This document shows positions 46,029-58,713 of a stretch of 64,000 nucleotides of DNA, one piece after another. Within the stretch, counting starts at the first letter, position 1. Every line of letters begins with the position of its first letter. A model generated the notes under the pieces. That model worked only from the letters and a program-made list of their open reading frames with translations. It was not told where the DNA came from and searched no databases. The translations under genes and the position numbers were made by a program. Source of the stretch: Leisingera sp. SS27. GTDB lineage: Bacteria; Pseudomonadota; Alphaproteobacteria; Rhodobacterales; Rhodobacteraceae. Location: assembly GCF_028368855.1 (NCBI RefSeq), contig NZ_JAQNCY010000005.1, positions 1 to 64,000 of the forward strand, read 5' to 3'.

Positions 46029-46754
46029 ATGAGCCCTAGCCCCGTGAGCCTCAGAAAGAAAATCGCCGACAGCCCAAGGGTCAACCGCGCCGTGGAGGGG
46101 CTGTTTGCCGCCTACGTGCGATTCGCCTTCCGCACCTCCCGCTGGACCCGCACCGGGTTCGAGGAAATGGACGCCTGCGTGCGCCGCGGCGAGCCGGTAA
46201 TTTTCGTGCTTTGGCACCAGCGGCTGATCATGGCACCTTATCTGTTCGACACCTCGCTGGGCCGCATCTGTGCACTGACCTCCGCCGCCCGTGCCGGACG
46301 GCTGGCGGGACAGATCCTGGTGCGGCTGGGGTTTGAGACCATCCCGATGTCGAGCCACAAGCGCCATGTCGCCCTGTCGCGCGAGGTGCTGCGCCGCACT
46401 AGGGAAGGCTGCTCCATCGGCATCGCTGCTGACGGTCCGCGCGGGCCTGCGCGGGTCTCATCCACCGTGCCCGTGGTCTGGGCCCGGATGACCGGCTGCC
46501 GGGTGTTCACCGTCGCCTTTGCCGAGAAGAAGGTGATGAAGCTGCCGACCTGGGACCGGCAGATGCTGCCGATGCCGTTTTCCCGTGGCGTGCTGATGTG
46601 CCGGGAATGGACCGATGAGGTGCCGAAGAAGCCGAGCGACGAGCAGGCGGAGATGCTGCGGCAAAGCCTGGAGGCATCGCTGGATGCCATTACGGACGCA
46701 GCGGATGCAGCGGCGGGGCGCGGCGGTGAAGATCCGAAGACAGTCAAGAGCTGA
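46029..46754 (+). CDS. DUF374 lysophospholipid acyltransferase-family protein
   Basis: A 241-residue protein of the DUF374 group, related to lipid A/lysophospholipid acyltransferases. Motifs are VIFVLWHQRLIMAPYLF (catalytic His), ALTSAARAGRLAGQILVRLGFE and IAADGPRGPARVSS, the last being the family hallmark. The frame is open upstream across the tRNA, but that part cannot be coding. I chose the ATG at 46029, although AGGA is very close to it; a GTG at about 46044 is possible. Likely membrane associated. Confidence 0.83.
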   Translation: MSPSPVSLRKKIADSPRVNRAVEGLFAAYVRFAFRTSRWTRTGFEEMDACVRRGEPVIFVLWHQRLIMAPYLFDTSLGRICALTSAARAGRLAGQILVRLGFETIPMSSHKRHVALSREVLRRTREGCSIGIAADGPRGPARVSSTVPVVWARMTGCRVFTVAFAEKKVMKLPTWDRQMLPMPFSRGVLMCREWTDEVPKKPSDEQAEMLRQSLEASLDAITDAADAAAGRGGEDPKTVKS

Positions 46755-46838
46755 ACAGGACCCGCGGCGAGACGGTTGTGTTTAAGGCTGACTTAGCGTT
46801 TGGCGTTCGCTCATCATAGTTGGAAACTGCGAAAACCA

Positions 46839-47339
46839 TCAATCCGCGTGTATTGTGACAACGCTGGGCAATCCGATTTGCAGCCCCTTGCTGACAAAGA
46901 ATACCTCCAACTCAAGATTGATCGGATTCTGCTCAGAAGGCTGCCCATCCAGCCAAGCCAGAAGAATGCCGTAACCGTTTCCGTTTGCTTCCCCTGCCAA
47001 AGGAATTGCGGGGAATATCCCGTAAGCATCCTCGCCGCGAACAACCCGGAAATACACACCCAAATCTTTTATTTCATACAATGTTGTATCTGGCAGAGAC
47101 ACCGACAGGCGAAGTGTTCCTGCATCCCCGCATGACATTCCAGGAGCTTCTTTGCCCCTTTGGATTTCTTTCACTTCAACATTAGGTGCCGGAATATCAC
47201 CAAGATACTCCCCATCACCGGCGAATGGCTCCCAGCCTTCTAGGTCTGGCTGAAAAGGCCAAGCGCCTTCAAACGAACAAGAAAGGGCCGCAGAACTGAG
47301 GGGCATTGCTGCGGCAAAAACAAAAGCGAATAATTTCAT
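46839..47339 (-). CDS. Hypothetical exported protein
   Basis: A 166-residue protein with a signal peptide (KLFAFVFAAAMPLSSAALS). I do not recognise the rest. It has two cysteines (LSCSFEG and GMSCGDAG) that could pair, and regular beta-like stretches such as GTLRLSVSLPDTTLYEIKDLG. I chose the ATG at 47339 before the signal peptide over a start 12 codons earlier. The DNA is A/T-richer than its neighbours. It lies between the acyltransferase gene and tuf copy 2. Confidence 0.65.
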   Translation of the reverse strand: MKLFAFVFAAAMPLSSAALSCSFEGAWPFQPDLEGWEPFAGDGEYLGDIPAPNVEVKEIQRGKEAPGMSCGDAGTLRLSVSLPDTTLYEIKDLGVYFRVVRGEDAYGIFPAIPLAGEANGNGYGILLAWLDGQPSEQNPINLELEVFFVSKGLQIGLPSVVTIHAD

Positions 47340-47552
47340 TGAAAGAGCCCAAAATGAATAAAATCCAGTCGTCACACCTCCACCCTAGCCAGGTGAAAAG
47401 CCGAGAGGCAAGCTGGTGATTATCACTCAGGCGGGCGCGATTGGGTCGCGCCCGGAACTGACGCTCCCTGCGACCTCAAAATCTTCACTGGAGATTTTGC
47501 AGGACGGCCTCCAGCCCTTGGCCCTGCCCTGTTCCGACGTCAGCGCACAGAA

Positions 47553-47580
47553 AAAGGGCCGCTCGGTTGAGCGGCCCTTT
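47553..47580 (-). terminator. Terminator of tuf copy 2
   Basis: A perfect 12-base stem (AAAGGGCCGCTC/GAGCGGCCCTTT) with loop GGTT is followed on the minus strand by a T run. It is 79 bases downstream of the tuf stop. Confidence 0.85.
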
Positions 47581-47658
47581 CTATTATCTCACCGGTGCGG
47601 GCTCTCAATGATTTTGCTGCGCAAAACCATCTGCCGCCCGCCAGACGGCAAAGCCGTC

Positions 47659-48834
<1,176 letters not shown>

Positions 48835-48959
48835 TGCTTAGGCGCCCTTTTGAAATGAGGGGTCGCTTGCCGACCCGGTTTCCTCTGCGCCGGCGGATTA
48901 TTTGGTTTGCCGGCAAAAATCAACCCGTTCCTGCTTGACAGGGGCGGTTTTCACAAGCC

Positions 48960-49559
48960 TCAGCCAGCAGGTTGCGTCTCTGCCGCAGCGGCGTCCGTGC
49001 CGCTGGCGGAATCCGCCGCTGCGCGCGGGGCAAACCAGCCTTCTTTCTCATGCTGCTCAGCCATCCATTCCTCGACCTTGTCGGCGATATTGATCGCAAG
49101 GCCCTGGATCTGCTCTTCCTTTGTGCGGGCATGGCCGGAGCCCAGCACCGCGCTTTCTCCGGTGGTGCTTTCGAAGATTTCCATCTGGTGCTTCTTGGCC
49201 AGGAATTTCTTTTCTGCCACGTCATAGACAAACACGTTCACCACCACCGCGCTTTTGGGGGAGAACAGCACCGGCACGCCGGGGGGCGCCAGCATGAAGC
49301 CCTCAAGCGTGACGGCAACGTCATACTGCTGGGCCCCGTCATAGCGGCGCAGGCGGGTGTTCAGCGCGTTTTCGATCGGCGCGGTCCATTCGCTGTGCTC
49401 AGCATTGCGCGACAGCGGCCATTGCAGCGCCTTATCGGTGTAGACGTGGGTGACGCGGGCCTGGAAGGCGCCCAGATCCTCCGGCGCCTCGTTCAGCTGG
49501 GTTTCGCCGCAGGCGGTAAGCAGGGCCAGCGCGGCCAGCATGGAAAGAACGCGGATCAT
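48960..49559 (-). CDS. Hypothetical lipoprotein
   Basis: A 199-residue protein with a lipoprotein signal: hydrophobic LSMLAALALLTAC with the lipobox LTAC, so Cys-17 is lipidated. The mature part contains EWTAPIENALNTRLRRYD and FVYDVAEKKFLAKKHQMEIFES, and resembles ABC-type/YajG-like periplasmic lipoprotein folds only in general terms. It ends in a low-complexity Ala-rich tail. GGGGGA precedes the ATG. Function unknown. It is 129 bases downstream of parC. Confidence 0.78.
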   Translation of the reverse strand: MIRVLSMLAALALLTACGETQLNEAPEDLGAFQARVTHVYTDKALQWPLSRNAEHSEWTAPIENALNTRLRRYDGAQQYDVAVTLEGFMLAPPGVPVLFSPKSAVVVNVFVYDVAEKKFLAKKHQMEIFESTTGESAVLGSGHARTKEEQIQGLAINIADKVEEWMAEQHEKEGWFAPRAAADSASGTDAAAAETQPAG

Positions 49560-49688
49560 GGAAATCCCCCAAGAGAAATTCGGTCCCGCCCTGATAGCCG
49601 GGGGCGGCAGGCAGGGTAAAGGGGCGGAAACAGCAACCCCCGCGCGGGTGGCGCGGGGGGCACAGGCAGACGGCAGGTTTCTGCTGCC

Positions 49689-52037
<2,349 letters not shown>

Positions 52038-52271
52038 GAATTCGTGATACTGCCGCCGCCGGAATTGGTAAAGCGGGCGCGCGCGAATTTCGCGGGGATG
52101 CAGCGCCGCGCCAACGTTTTGGGGGAGAAGATTGCGGACTCTCCCCTGTTTCCCCGCCGTTAACTTGCCCTAGATAGATGGGAACCAGGCAGCTGCGCCG
52201 TGCGTTTCTTTTTCAAACCAATGCTATTTCGTGCAGCCGCCATGTGTGGTGGTACTAGGGGGGACTGGGTT

Positions 52272-52970
52272 ATGTCGCGATTTGTTTTAGTTTCTTTCGC
52301 TTTTCTGGGCTGGGGGTTTTATGAGCTCAGCGGGGGTGCGGATTTCGAGCCGCGCAAGGAACGCTCTGACGCGCTGGAGATTGCCAAGGCCGCATTTGCC
52401 GCGCCGGAGGAGACCCGCCAGGGCAGCCGCAGCAGCAGCGCCAGCGAGGATGCCAAGTCCCTGATCCGCAACGTGACTTTCCGTCCGGCCGGCAGCATGC
52501 AGGAGGCGGAACGGCCTGTGCGCCCTGCCGCTGATCCGCAACTGCGGTCGCGGGTGGCGCTGCGGCAGATCACCCAGGCCCGGCTGGCGATCGGCGACAG
52601 CACCAATGTTTTCCCGGCGGTGGCGGACGAAGGCGCGCCGTTGCAGCTGGCGTCGCTGGAGGGCGGTCTTGCCGCGCTGCAGCCGGCCTCGGCCGCGGCT
52701 GACGCGCAGAACGATTCGCCGGAACCGGCGGGTGCCGCGCTGGCAGAGCCGCAGCCCGCACCGGAACCGGACATCCGCCAGATCAGGGCCTCCCGCGTGA
52801 ACATGCGGCAGGGGCCGGGCACCAATTACCCGGTGATTACCCGCCTCCTGGGCGGGGATGAAGTGATCGTGTTCGAGGACAGCGGCACCGGCTGGCTGCA
52901 TCTGCGCGCACCCGGCAAGGGCAAGGTCGGCTGGATTGCCGCTTCCCTGGTGAGCAAGAAACGCCCATAA
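52272..52970 (+). CDS. Exported SH3-domain protein
   Basis: A 232-residue protein with an N-terminal membrane anchor or signal (FVLVSFAFLGWGFYELSGG), a long low-complexity linker rich in Ala, Glu and Arg, and a bacterial SH3 domain at about 195-228 (SRVNMRQGPGTNYPVITRL...GWLHLRAPGKGKVGWIAASLV). Such domains bind cell-wall peptides. I chose the ATG at 52272 because of the strong AGGGGGG before it. It is divergent from parC and 36 bases before a dehydrogenase gene. Confidence 0.8.
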   Translation: MSRFVLVSFAFLGWGFYELSGGADFEPRKERSDALEIAKAAFAAPEETRQGSRSSSASEDAKSLIRNVTFRPAGSMQEAERPVRPAADPQLRSRVALRQITQARLAIGDSTNVFPAVADEGAPLQLASLEGGLAALQPASAAADAQNDSPEPAGAALAEPQPAPEPDIRQIRASRVNMRQGPGTNYPVITRLLGGDEVIVFEDSGTGWLHLRAPGKGKVGWIAASLVSKKRP

Positions 52971-53006
52971 CTGGCCCCGGAGACATCCGGGCAGAGGGGC
53001 AATCTC

Positions 53007-53837
53007 TTGAAGAAAACGATTCTGATTACGGGCTGTTCCTCCGGGATCGGCCTGGATGCGGCCCGCGGCATGCGGGAGCGCGGCTGGCGGGTGTTTGCCT
53101 CCTGCCGGCAGCAGCGCGACTGTGACCGGATGCGGGCCGAGGGATTCGAGAGCCCGCGCATCGATTACACTGATCCAGAAAGCATCACCGCTGGCCTGGC
53201 CGAGGTACTGGAGGCCACTGGCGGCACGCTGGATGCGCTGTTCAACAACGGCGCGCACGGGTTGCCCGGCGCGGTGGAAGATCTGCCGACGGACGGCTTG
53301 CGCTCCATCTTCGAGGCGAATTTCTTTGGCTGGCATGAGCTGACCCGGCAGGTGATTCCGGTGATGCGCAGGCAAGGCCACGGGCGGATCGTGCAGAATT
53401 CTTCGATCCTGGGGTTTGTGACCTTTCCCTGGCGCGGCGCCTATGTGGCGACGAAATACGCGCTGGAGGGGCTGACGGATACGCTGCGGGTGGAGCTGCA
53501 GGGGACCGGCATCCACATGGTGCTGATCGAGCCGGGGCCGGTGACGTCGAAGATCCGCGAAAAATCGATCCCGCATTTCGAGCGCTTCATCGACTGGCAG
53601 GCGTCGCCGCTGCGTGAGCTTTATGAATCGCGGCTGCTGAAGCGGCTTTATGAAAGCAGCGGCCCGGACCGGTTTGAGCTGCCTGCCTCTGCCGTCACCG
53701 CCAAGCTGGCCCATGCCTGCGAATCCCGGCGGCCGCGTCCGCGCTACTATGTCACCACCCCCACCCATATTGCGGGCTTTCTGCGGCGCATCCTGCCGAC
53801 CCGGGCAATTGACCGCATCCTTGTCAGGCTCGGATAG
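53007..53837 (+). CDS. Short-chain dehydrogenase/reductase
   Basis: A 276-residue classical SDR. The cofactor motif is ITGCSSGIGLDAA, and the substrate site is YVATKYALEG (YxxxK) with Ser in VQNSSILGF. The usual NNAG is NNGA. It starts with TTG (MKKTILITG) behind GAGGGG. The C-terminal extension (YVTTPTHIAGFLRRILPTRAIDRIL) is typical of a group acting on hydrophobic substrates. Substrate unknown. Confidence 0.87.
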   Translation: MKKTILITGCSSGIGLDAARGMRERGWRVFASCRQQRDCDRMRAEGFESPRIDYTDPESITAGLAEVLEATGGTLDALFNNGAHGLPGAVEDLPTDGLRSIFEANFFGWHELTRQVIPVMRRQGHGRIVQNSSILGFVTFPWRGAYVATKYALEGLTDTLRVELQGTGIHMVLIEPGPVTSKIREKSIPHFERFIDWQASPLRELYESRLLKRLYESSGPDRFELPASAVTAKLAHACESRRPRPRYYVTTPTHIAGFLRRILPTRAIDRILVRLG

Positions 53838-53902
53838 GGTCGCCATCCGCATCTGCGCGGGTTAGATGGGGTGCAATGGAATAAACGCGCTTGGGGGACA
53901 GG

Positions 53903-54106
53903 ATGTTCGATCCGCTGTATTATCTGGCACTGGCAGCCGTGGCGGCTGTGGTTGTGGCGCTGGTCATCGGCATTGGCGGCTTTGGCAAGGGCGGCGAGTT
54001 CAACCGCCGCAACGCAAACAAGATGATGCGGCTGCGCATCCTGTTTCAATTCATTGCGGTGGTGCTGGTGCTGACCTACGTCTACCTGCGTAACCAGGGA
54101 GGATAA
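53903..54106 (+). CDS. Twin-transmembrane HIG1-like small protein
   Basis: A 67-residue inner-membrane protein with two helices (ALAAVAAVVVALVIGIGGFG and LFQFIAVVLVLTYVYL) joined by a basic loop FNRRNANKMMRLRI. The RRNANKMMRxR loop is typical of short HIG1-like proteins found beside the cobalamin adenosyltransferase in Rhodobacteraceae. ATG at 53903 is preceded by GGGGGACAGG. It is 6 bases before the next gene, so both are probably cotranscribed. Confidence 0.8.
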   Translation: MFDPLYYLALAAVAAVVVALVIGIGGFGKGGEFNRRNANKMMRLRILFQFIAVVLVLTYVYLRNQGG

Positions 54107-54112
54107 GGGGCG

Positions 54113-54685
54113 ATGGTCGTTCTGAACAAGATTTACACCCGCACCGGCGACAAGGGCGAGACCGCGCTGGGGAACGGCGAGCGGGTGGCCAAGCATTCGG
54201 CGCGGGTCAATGCCTATGGCACCTCGGATGAGCTGAACTCCTTTGTCGGCGTCGCCCGGCTGGAAGCGGAGGGCGAGATGGATGCGGCGCTGGCGCGGAT
54301 CCAGAATGACCTGTTTGATCTGGGCGCCGACCTGTGCCGTCCGGAAATGGAGAAGGACGCCGATGCCGAATACCCGCCGCTGCGGGTTGCGGTGGCGCAG
54401 GTCGAGCGGCTGGAAGCCGAGATCGACGTCATGAACAAGGATCTGGAGGCGCTGCGCAGCTTCATCCTGCCGGGCGGGTCGAAACTGGCGGCGCATCTGC
54501 ACGTCTGCCGCACCGTGGCGCGCCGGGCCGAACGGCTGGCCACCGACCTCAGCACCACTGAGGACGTGAACCCGGCGGCGGTGAAATACCTGAACCGCCT
54601 TTCCGACTGGTTCTTTGTCGCCGCCCGCACCGCCAACAATGGCGGCAAGGACGACGTGCTGTGGGTGCCGGGCGCCAACCGCTGA
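54113..54685 (+). CDS. Cob(I)alamin adenosyltransferase (PduO type)
   Basis: A 190-residue PduO-type ATP:cob(I)alamin adenosyltransferase. The ATP-binding N-terminus is KIYTRTGDKGETALGNGERVAK, followed by VNAYGTSDELNSFVG and the trimer/cobalamin helices FILPGGSKLAAHLHVCRTVARRAERLA and KYLNRLSDWFFVAAR. It makes adenosylcobalamin. The gap after it (54686-54982) contains a short tandem repeat of CCGGTCTGA but no clear promoter or gene. Confidence 0.9.
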   Translation: MVVLNKIYTRTGDKGETALGNGERVAKHSARVNAYGTSDELNSFVGVARLEAEGEMDAALARIQNDLFDLGADLCRPEMEKDADAEYPPLRVAVAQVERLEAEIDVMNKDLEALRSFILPGGSKLAAHLHVCRTVARRAERLATDLSTTEDVNPAAVKYLNRLSDWFFVAARTANNGGKDDVLWVPGANR

Positions 54686-54982
54686 GGCCCCCTGCCCCGG
54701 TCTGACCCCGGTCTGATTCGCACTTTGGCGCCGGATTTTGGCGAATCCGGTGCCAAACGCGTCACGCAGGCCGCCGGCGCCCTGCCGCTGCGGCAGGCGG
54801 ATTTCCCACCGGAAACATTCTTGCGGAAATGATGTTCCAAATGCGCAAACGCGACGTCGCCGTGCGCTAACGTGACGATTTTGCCCTGTTGCGCGCCCGC
54901 ACCAGCCGGTATCAACGCTGCGAGAGCATAGAGGGGGAGTCGCCCTGGGGCGGCTTGCCGTTTGTTAAGGAGAGAACGCAAA

Positions 54983-55741
54983 ATGAAGGTACTCGTGCCT
55001 GTCAAACGCGTGATTGACTACAACGTGAAGGTCCGCGTCAAAGCGGACGGCAGCGGTGTCGATCTCGCCAACGTGAAAATGTCGATGAACCCCTTCGACG
55101 AAATCGCTGTCGAAGAAGCCATCCGCCTGAAAGAAGCCGGCAAGGCTGATGAGGTGGTTGCGGTTTCCATCGGCGTCAAGCAGGCCCAGGAAACCCTGCG
55201 CACCGCCCTGGCGATGGGTGCGGACCGCGCCATCCTGGTGGTTGCTGCCGACGACGTGCACACCGACATCGAGCCGCTGGCCGTTGCGAAAATCCTGGCC
55301 AAAGTGGTCGAGGAAGAGCAGCCCGGCGTCGTGCTCTGCGGCAAGCAGGCAATCGACAACGACATGAACGCAACCGGCCAGATGCTGTCGGCGCTGCTGG
55401 GCTGGTCCCAGGGCACCTTTGCCTCTGAGCTGGACATCGAAGGCGACACCGCAAAAGTCACCCGTGAGGTTGACGGCGGCCTGCAGACCATTTCCGTGAA
55501 GATGCCCGCCATCATCACCGTGGACCTGCGCCTGAACGAGCCGCGCTATGCGTCGCTGCCGAACATCATGAAGGCGAAGAAAAAGCCGCTGGACGAGAAA
55601 ACCGCCGCCGATTACGGCGTCGACGTCACGCCGCGCCTGGAAATCGTCAAGACCGAAGAGCCGCCGGCACGCGCCGCAGGCATCATCGTCGGCTCCGTCG
55701 ACGAGCTGGTTGAGAAACTCAAAGAAGCGGGGGCTGTGTAA
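54983..55741 (+). CDS. etfB: Electron transfer flavoprotein subunit beta
   Basis: A 252-residue EtfB ([20 protein letters not shown] at the start; [19 protein letters not shown] and the AMP-binding [15 protein letters not shown] later). Upstream in-frame starts are rejected because AGGAGAG is well placed before the ATG at 54983. With EtfA it passes electrons from acyl-CoA and other dehydrogenases to ETF-ubiquinone oxidoreductase. The stop overlaps the etfA start (TAATG). Confidence 0.97.
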   Translation: MKVLVPVKRVIDYNVKVRVKADGSGVDLANVKMSMNPFDEIAVEEAIRLKEAGKADEVVAVSIGVKQAQETLRTALAMGADRAILVVAADDVHTDIEPLAVAKILAKVVEEEQPGVVLCGKQAIDNDMNATGQMLSALLGWSQGTFASELDIEGDTAKVTREVDGGLQTISVKMPAIITVDLRLNEPRYASLPNIMKAKKKPLDEKTAADYGVDVTPRLEIVKTEEPPARAAGIIVGSVDELVEKLKEAGAV

Positions 55742-56670
55742 TGGCTGTTCTTCTCCTTGCTGAAGTGACCGACGGCGCGCTGGCGCTGGACGCGACCGCA
55801 AAAGCCGTTGCCGCTGCCGCACCGCTGGGCGACGTGACCGTTCTGGCTGCTGGCGCCTCTGCTGCTGCAGCCGGCGAAGAAGCGGCCAAGATCGCTGGCG
55901 TTGCCAAGGTTCTGGTTGCTGAGGACGCATCCCTGGGCCACCGCCTGGCAGAGCCGACCGCAGCGCTGATTGCTGGCCTGGCGTCCGACTTTGAGCACAT
56001 CGTTGCGCCCGCTACCACCGACGCCAAGAACGTTCTGCCGCGCGTTGCAGCACTGCTGGACGTGATGGTGATCTCGGACGTGTCCGGCGTTGTCGACGGC
56101 AACACCTTCGAGCGCCCGATCTATGCGGGCAACGCGATCCAGACCGTGAAGTCGAACGACGCCAAGAAAGTCGTCTCCTTCCGCACCGCGTCGTTCGATG
56201 CAGCTGGCGAAGGCGGTTCCGCATCCGTGGAAACCATCTCGGCTGCCGCAAACCCCGGCCTGTCCGAGTGGGTTGAAGACAAGGTAGCCGCAAGCGACCG
56301 TCCGGAACTGACCTCGGCCGGCATCGTTGTCTCCGGCGGCCGCGGCGTTGGCTCCGAGGAAGACTTCAAACTGATCGAGAACCTGGCCGACAAGCTGGGC
56401 GCCGCCGTTGGCGCGTCCCGCGCGGCGGTCGACTCGGGCTATGCCCCGAACGACTGGCAGGTGGGTCAGACCGGCAAGGTTGTTGCACCGGACCTGTATG
56501 TCGCCATCGGCATCTCCGGCGCCATTCAGCACCTCGCCGGCATGAAGGACTCCAAGGTCATCGTGGCGATCAACAAGGACGAAGAAGCACCGATCTTCCA
56601 GGTTGCGGACTTTGGCCTGGTTGCCGACCTGTTCGAGGCCGTCCCGGCCCTGACCGGGAAACTGGGCTGA
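55741..56670 (+). CDS. etfA: Electron transfer flavoprotein subunit alpha
   Basis: A 309-residue EtfA. The C-terminal FAD domain is well conserved: [66 protein letters not shown] and [19 protein letters not shown]. It is translationally coupled to etfB and followed by a strong terminator. Confidence 0.97.
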   Translation: MAVLLLAEVTDGALALDATAKAVAAAAPLGDVTVLAAGASAAAAGEEAAKIAGVAKVLVAEDASLGHRLAEPTAALIAGLASDFEHIVAPATTDAKNVLPRVAALLDVMVISDVSGVVDGNTFERPIYAGNAIQTVKSNDAKKVVSFRTASFDAAGEGGSASVETISAAANPGLSEWVEDKVAASDRPELTSAGIVVSGGRGVGSEEDFKLIENLADKLGAAVGASRAAVDSGYAPNDWQVGQTGKVVAPDLYVAIGISGAIQHLAGMKDSKVIVAINKDEEAPIFQVADFGLVADLFEAVPALTGKLG

Positions 56671-56696
56671 GCCCAGCCGGACAGCTGACCAATAGG

Positions 56697-56725
56697 AAGG
56701 CCCGCCATTTGGCGGGCCTTTTTCC
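56697..56725 (+). terminator. Terminator of etfBA
   Basis: A perfect 10-base stem (AAGGCCCGCC/GGCGGGCCTT) with loop ATTT and a run of five T, 26 bases after the etfA stop. Confidence 0.92.
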
Positions 56726-56768
56726 GTTCTGAAGGTGCAGGCCTATTACGGGCCGGGGCGGTTGCCGC

Positions 56769-57590
56769 TCAGGCGCGCAGCAGCGGCTCCAGGCCGCTGG
56801 CCAAGGCTTCTGCGATCCTCAAATGCTCCTTGGGGCCGATCATGTGGCGCGCGGCCGGCAGCTCCATCGGGCCGAAGATCATGCCGGAGATATCCTGCGC
56901 CGCGGCGGCGGAGGCAGCCTTGAGTTCCAGGAGGCCCTGCACCTTGGGGCGCAGCGCCTCAGCCATGGCGCGGTCGACCAGCACCGGCTCCTCCGGGAAG
57001 CCTGCCTCGGCGTCCAGCGCATAGCGCAGCCACAAGAGAAGGACGCGGCCGTCCAGTTCCTCCACCAGCCTGGTCATCCGGTCGACCCAGCTGCGCTGCA
57101 ACTGTTCACGCACCTGCTCGAACCGCTGTGCGGAGATATCACGCAGAGAGCACAGCAGGTGCTTGTTGAAGTGGAATTCGGTGAAGTCGACCTCGGGGTA
57201 CAGGGTCTTGAGCGCGGGCTGGGCTGCCAGAAACCGGTCGTTGCGGCGCGGGTGCACCCGGTAGTAGGGGTTGGAGATATTCTGCGCACCCAGCATCTGC
57301 ACCACGGTCAGCCGGGCATTGCGGGCCACATCAATCAGGGTGTCATCCTGCGCGAAGCTGTCCAGGCCCGCATTCACGCTGCCCAGATTGATGCAATCCA
57401 TGCTCAGACGGGCCTGCAGCAAATCCACAAACGGAAATTCAACGAATCGCCCATAGACTTCGGTTCCGCCCAGGAAGGCGACATAAGGGTCATCCAGAGA
57501 CCGCAGCGGCCCCCTGACAAGCAGCCTGGAGTCGCCATATCTGACTGGTTCCCCCGCAAGCCCCCCCGGGCTTTTGAGTTCATAGCTCAT
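56769..57590 (-). CDS. DUF6473 family protein
   Basis: A 273-residue protein matching the Rhodobacteraceae DUF6473 pattern: RYGDSRLLVRGPLRSLDDPYVAFLGGTEVYGRF, then CINLGSVNAGLDSF. The FLGGTE and GxxNAGxD blocks suggest an SGNH-like fold, but this is uncertain. I chose the ATG at 57590 rather than the GTG four codons earlier. It lies between etfBA and the divergent 3-hydroxybutyryl-CoA dehydrogenase gene. Function unknown. Confidence 0.75.
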   Translation of the reverse strand: MSYELKSPGGLAGEPVRYGDSRLLVRGPLRSLDDPYVAFLGGTEVYGRFVEFPFVDLLQARLSMDCINLGSVNAGLDSFAQDDTLIDVARNARLTVVQMLGAQNISNPYYRVHPRRNDRFLAAQPALKTLYPEVDFTEFHFNKHLLCSLRDISAQRFEQVREQLQRSWVDRMTRLVEELDGRVLLLWLRYALDAEAGFPEEPVLVDRAMAEALRPKVQGLLELKAASAAAAQDISGMIFGPMELPAARHMIGPKEHLRIAEALASGLEPLLRA

Positions 57591-57744
57591 AAATACCACC
57601 AATTTTTCACCCGAGACTCACCTTGGCGGGCAACCATTGCAATTTCCCTAAAGTGAGAATTTGCCTCAAATCCAGGCCAGCTGCCCTTGTGCCTGCCCGC
57701 GCCCGGCCAGTATGGTTGCCGCAGCTATTTCAGGAGCCTGAGGC

Positions 57745-58620
57745 ATGGAAATTCAGAAGGTTGGAGTGATCGGCGCGGGTCAGATGGGCAACGGCATTGC
57801 CCATGTCATGGCGCTGGCCGGATACGAGGTCGTGCTGAATGACGTCAGCCAGCAGGCGCTGGATGCTGCGCTGAGCCTCATCCACAAGAACATGGAGCGC
57901 CAGGCCAGCAAGGGCAAGATTTCCGAAGCCGACGTGAAGGCGGCGCTGGCGCGCATCGTGCCGTCGCTGAAGCTGGCAGACGTGGGCGCAACCGATCTGG
58001 TGATCGAGGCCGCAACCGAGCGGGAGACTGTGAAGCAGGCCATTTTTGAGGACCTGCAGCCGCATCTGCAGCCGCATACGATCCTGACTTCCAACACCTC
58101 CTCGATCTCGATCACGAGGCTGGCCAGCCGCACCGACCGGCCTGAGCGGTTCATGGGCTTCCATTTCATGAACCCGGTGCCGGTGATGCAGCTGGTGGAG
58201 CTGATCCGCGGCATCGCCACTGATGAGCCGACCTTCAAGGCGTGCCAGGACGTGGTGGCGCGGTTGGGCAAAACCTCCGCCAGCGCAGAAGATTTTCCTG
58301 CCTTCATCGTCAACCGGATCCTGATGCCGATGATCAACGAGGCGGTTTATACGCTGTATGAGGGCGTCGGATCGGTGAAGTCGATCGACGAATCGATGAA
58401 GCTGGGTGCAAACCACCCGATGGGGCCGCTGGAGCTGGCGGATTTCATCGGGCTGGACACCTGCCTGGCGATCATGAACGTGCTGCATGACGGGCTGGCG
58501 GATACCAAGTACCGGCCCTGCCCGCTGCTGACCAAATATGTCGAAGCCGGCTGGCTGGGCCGCAAGACCCAGCGCGGGTTCTATGACTACCGCGGCGAAA
58601 CCCCGGTGCCGACGCGCTGA
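57745..58620 (+). CDS. 3-hydroxybutyryl-CoA dehydrogenase
   Basis: A 291-residue enzyme. The N-terminal NAD fold is VGVIGAGQMGNGIAHVMALAGYEV. The catalytic His is in FMGFHFMNPVPVMQLVELI, and the C-terminal domain has NRILMPMINEAVYTLYEGVGS and NHPMGPLELADFIGLDT. It interconverts acetoacetyl-CoA and 3-hydroxybutyryl-CoA in butyrate and ethylmalonyl-CoA pathway metabolism. Its nearness to etfBA is typical. Confidence 0.95.
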   Translation: MEIQKVGVIGAGQMGNGIAHVMALAGYEVVLNDVSQQALDAALSLIHKNMERQASKGKISEADVKAALARIVPSLKLADVGATDLVIEAATERETVKQAIFEDLQPHLQPHTILTSNTSSISITRLASRTDRPERFMGFHFMNPVPVMQLVELIRGIATDEPTFKACQDVVARLGKTSASAEDFPAFIVNRILMPMINEAVYTLYEGVGSVKSIDESMKLGANHPMGPLELADFIGLDTCLAIMNVLHDGLADTKYRPCPLLTKYVEAGWLGRKTQRGFYDYRGETPVPTR

Positions 58621-58631
58621 AACTGACCGGC

Positions 58632-58699
58632 GGAAGGGGGCGCTGCCCCCTCTTGGCCTCGCGGCCATTTCACCCCCGGGATATTTTCAGCCAGATGAA
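58632..58699. repeat. Roseobacter-type intergenic repeat element (candidate)
   Basis: Two small hairpins in a row, GGGGGC-GCT-GCCCCC (58636-58650) and TGGCC-TCGC-GGCCA (58654-58667), are followed by CCCCCGGGATATTTT and AGATGAAG. I recall similar composite elements ending in GGATATTTT...AGATGAA being common between genes in Rhodobacteraceae. Only one copy is visible in this window. It lies between convergent genes and may also act as a terminator. Confidence 0.45.
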
Positions 58700-58713
58700 G
58701 AAACGGATCGGGC

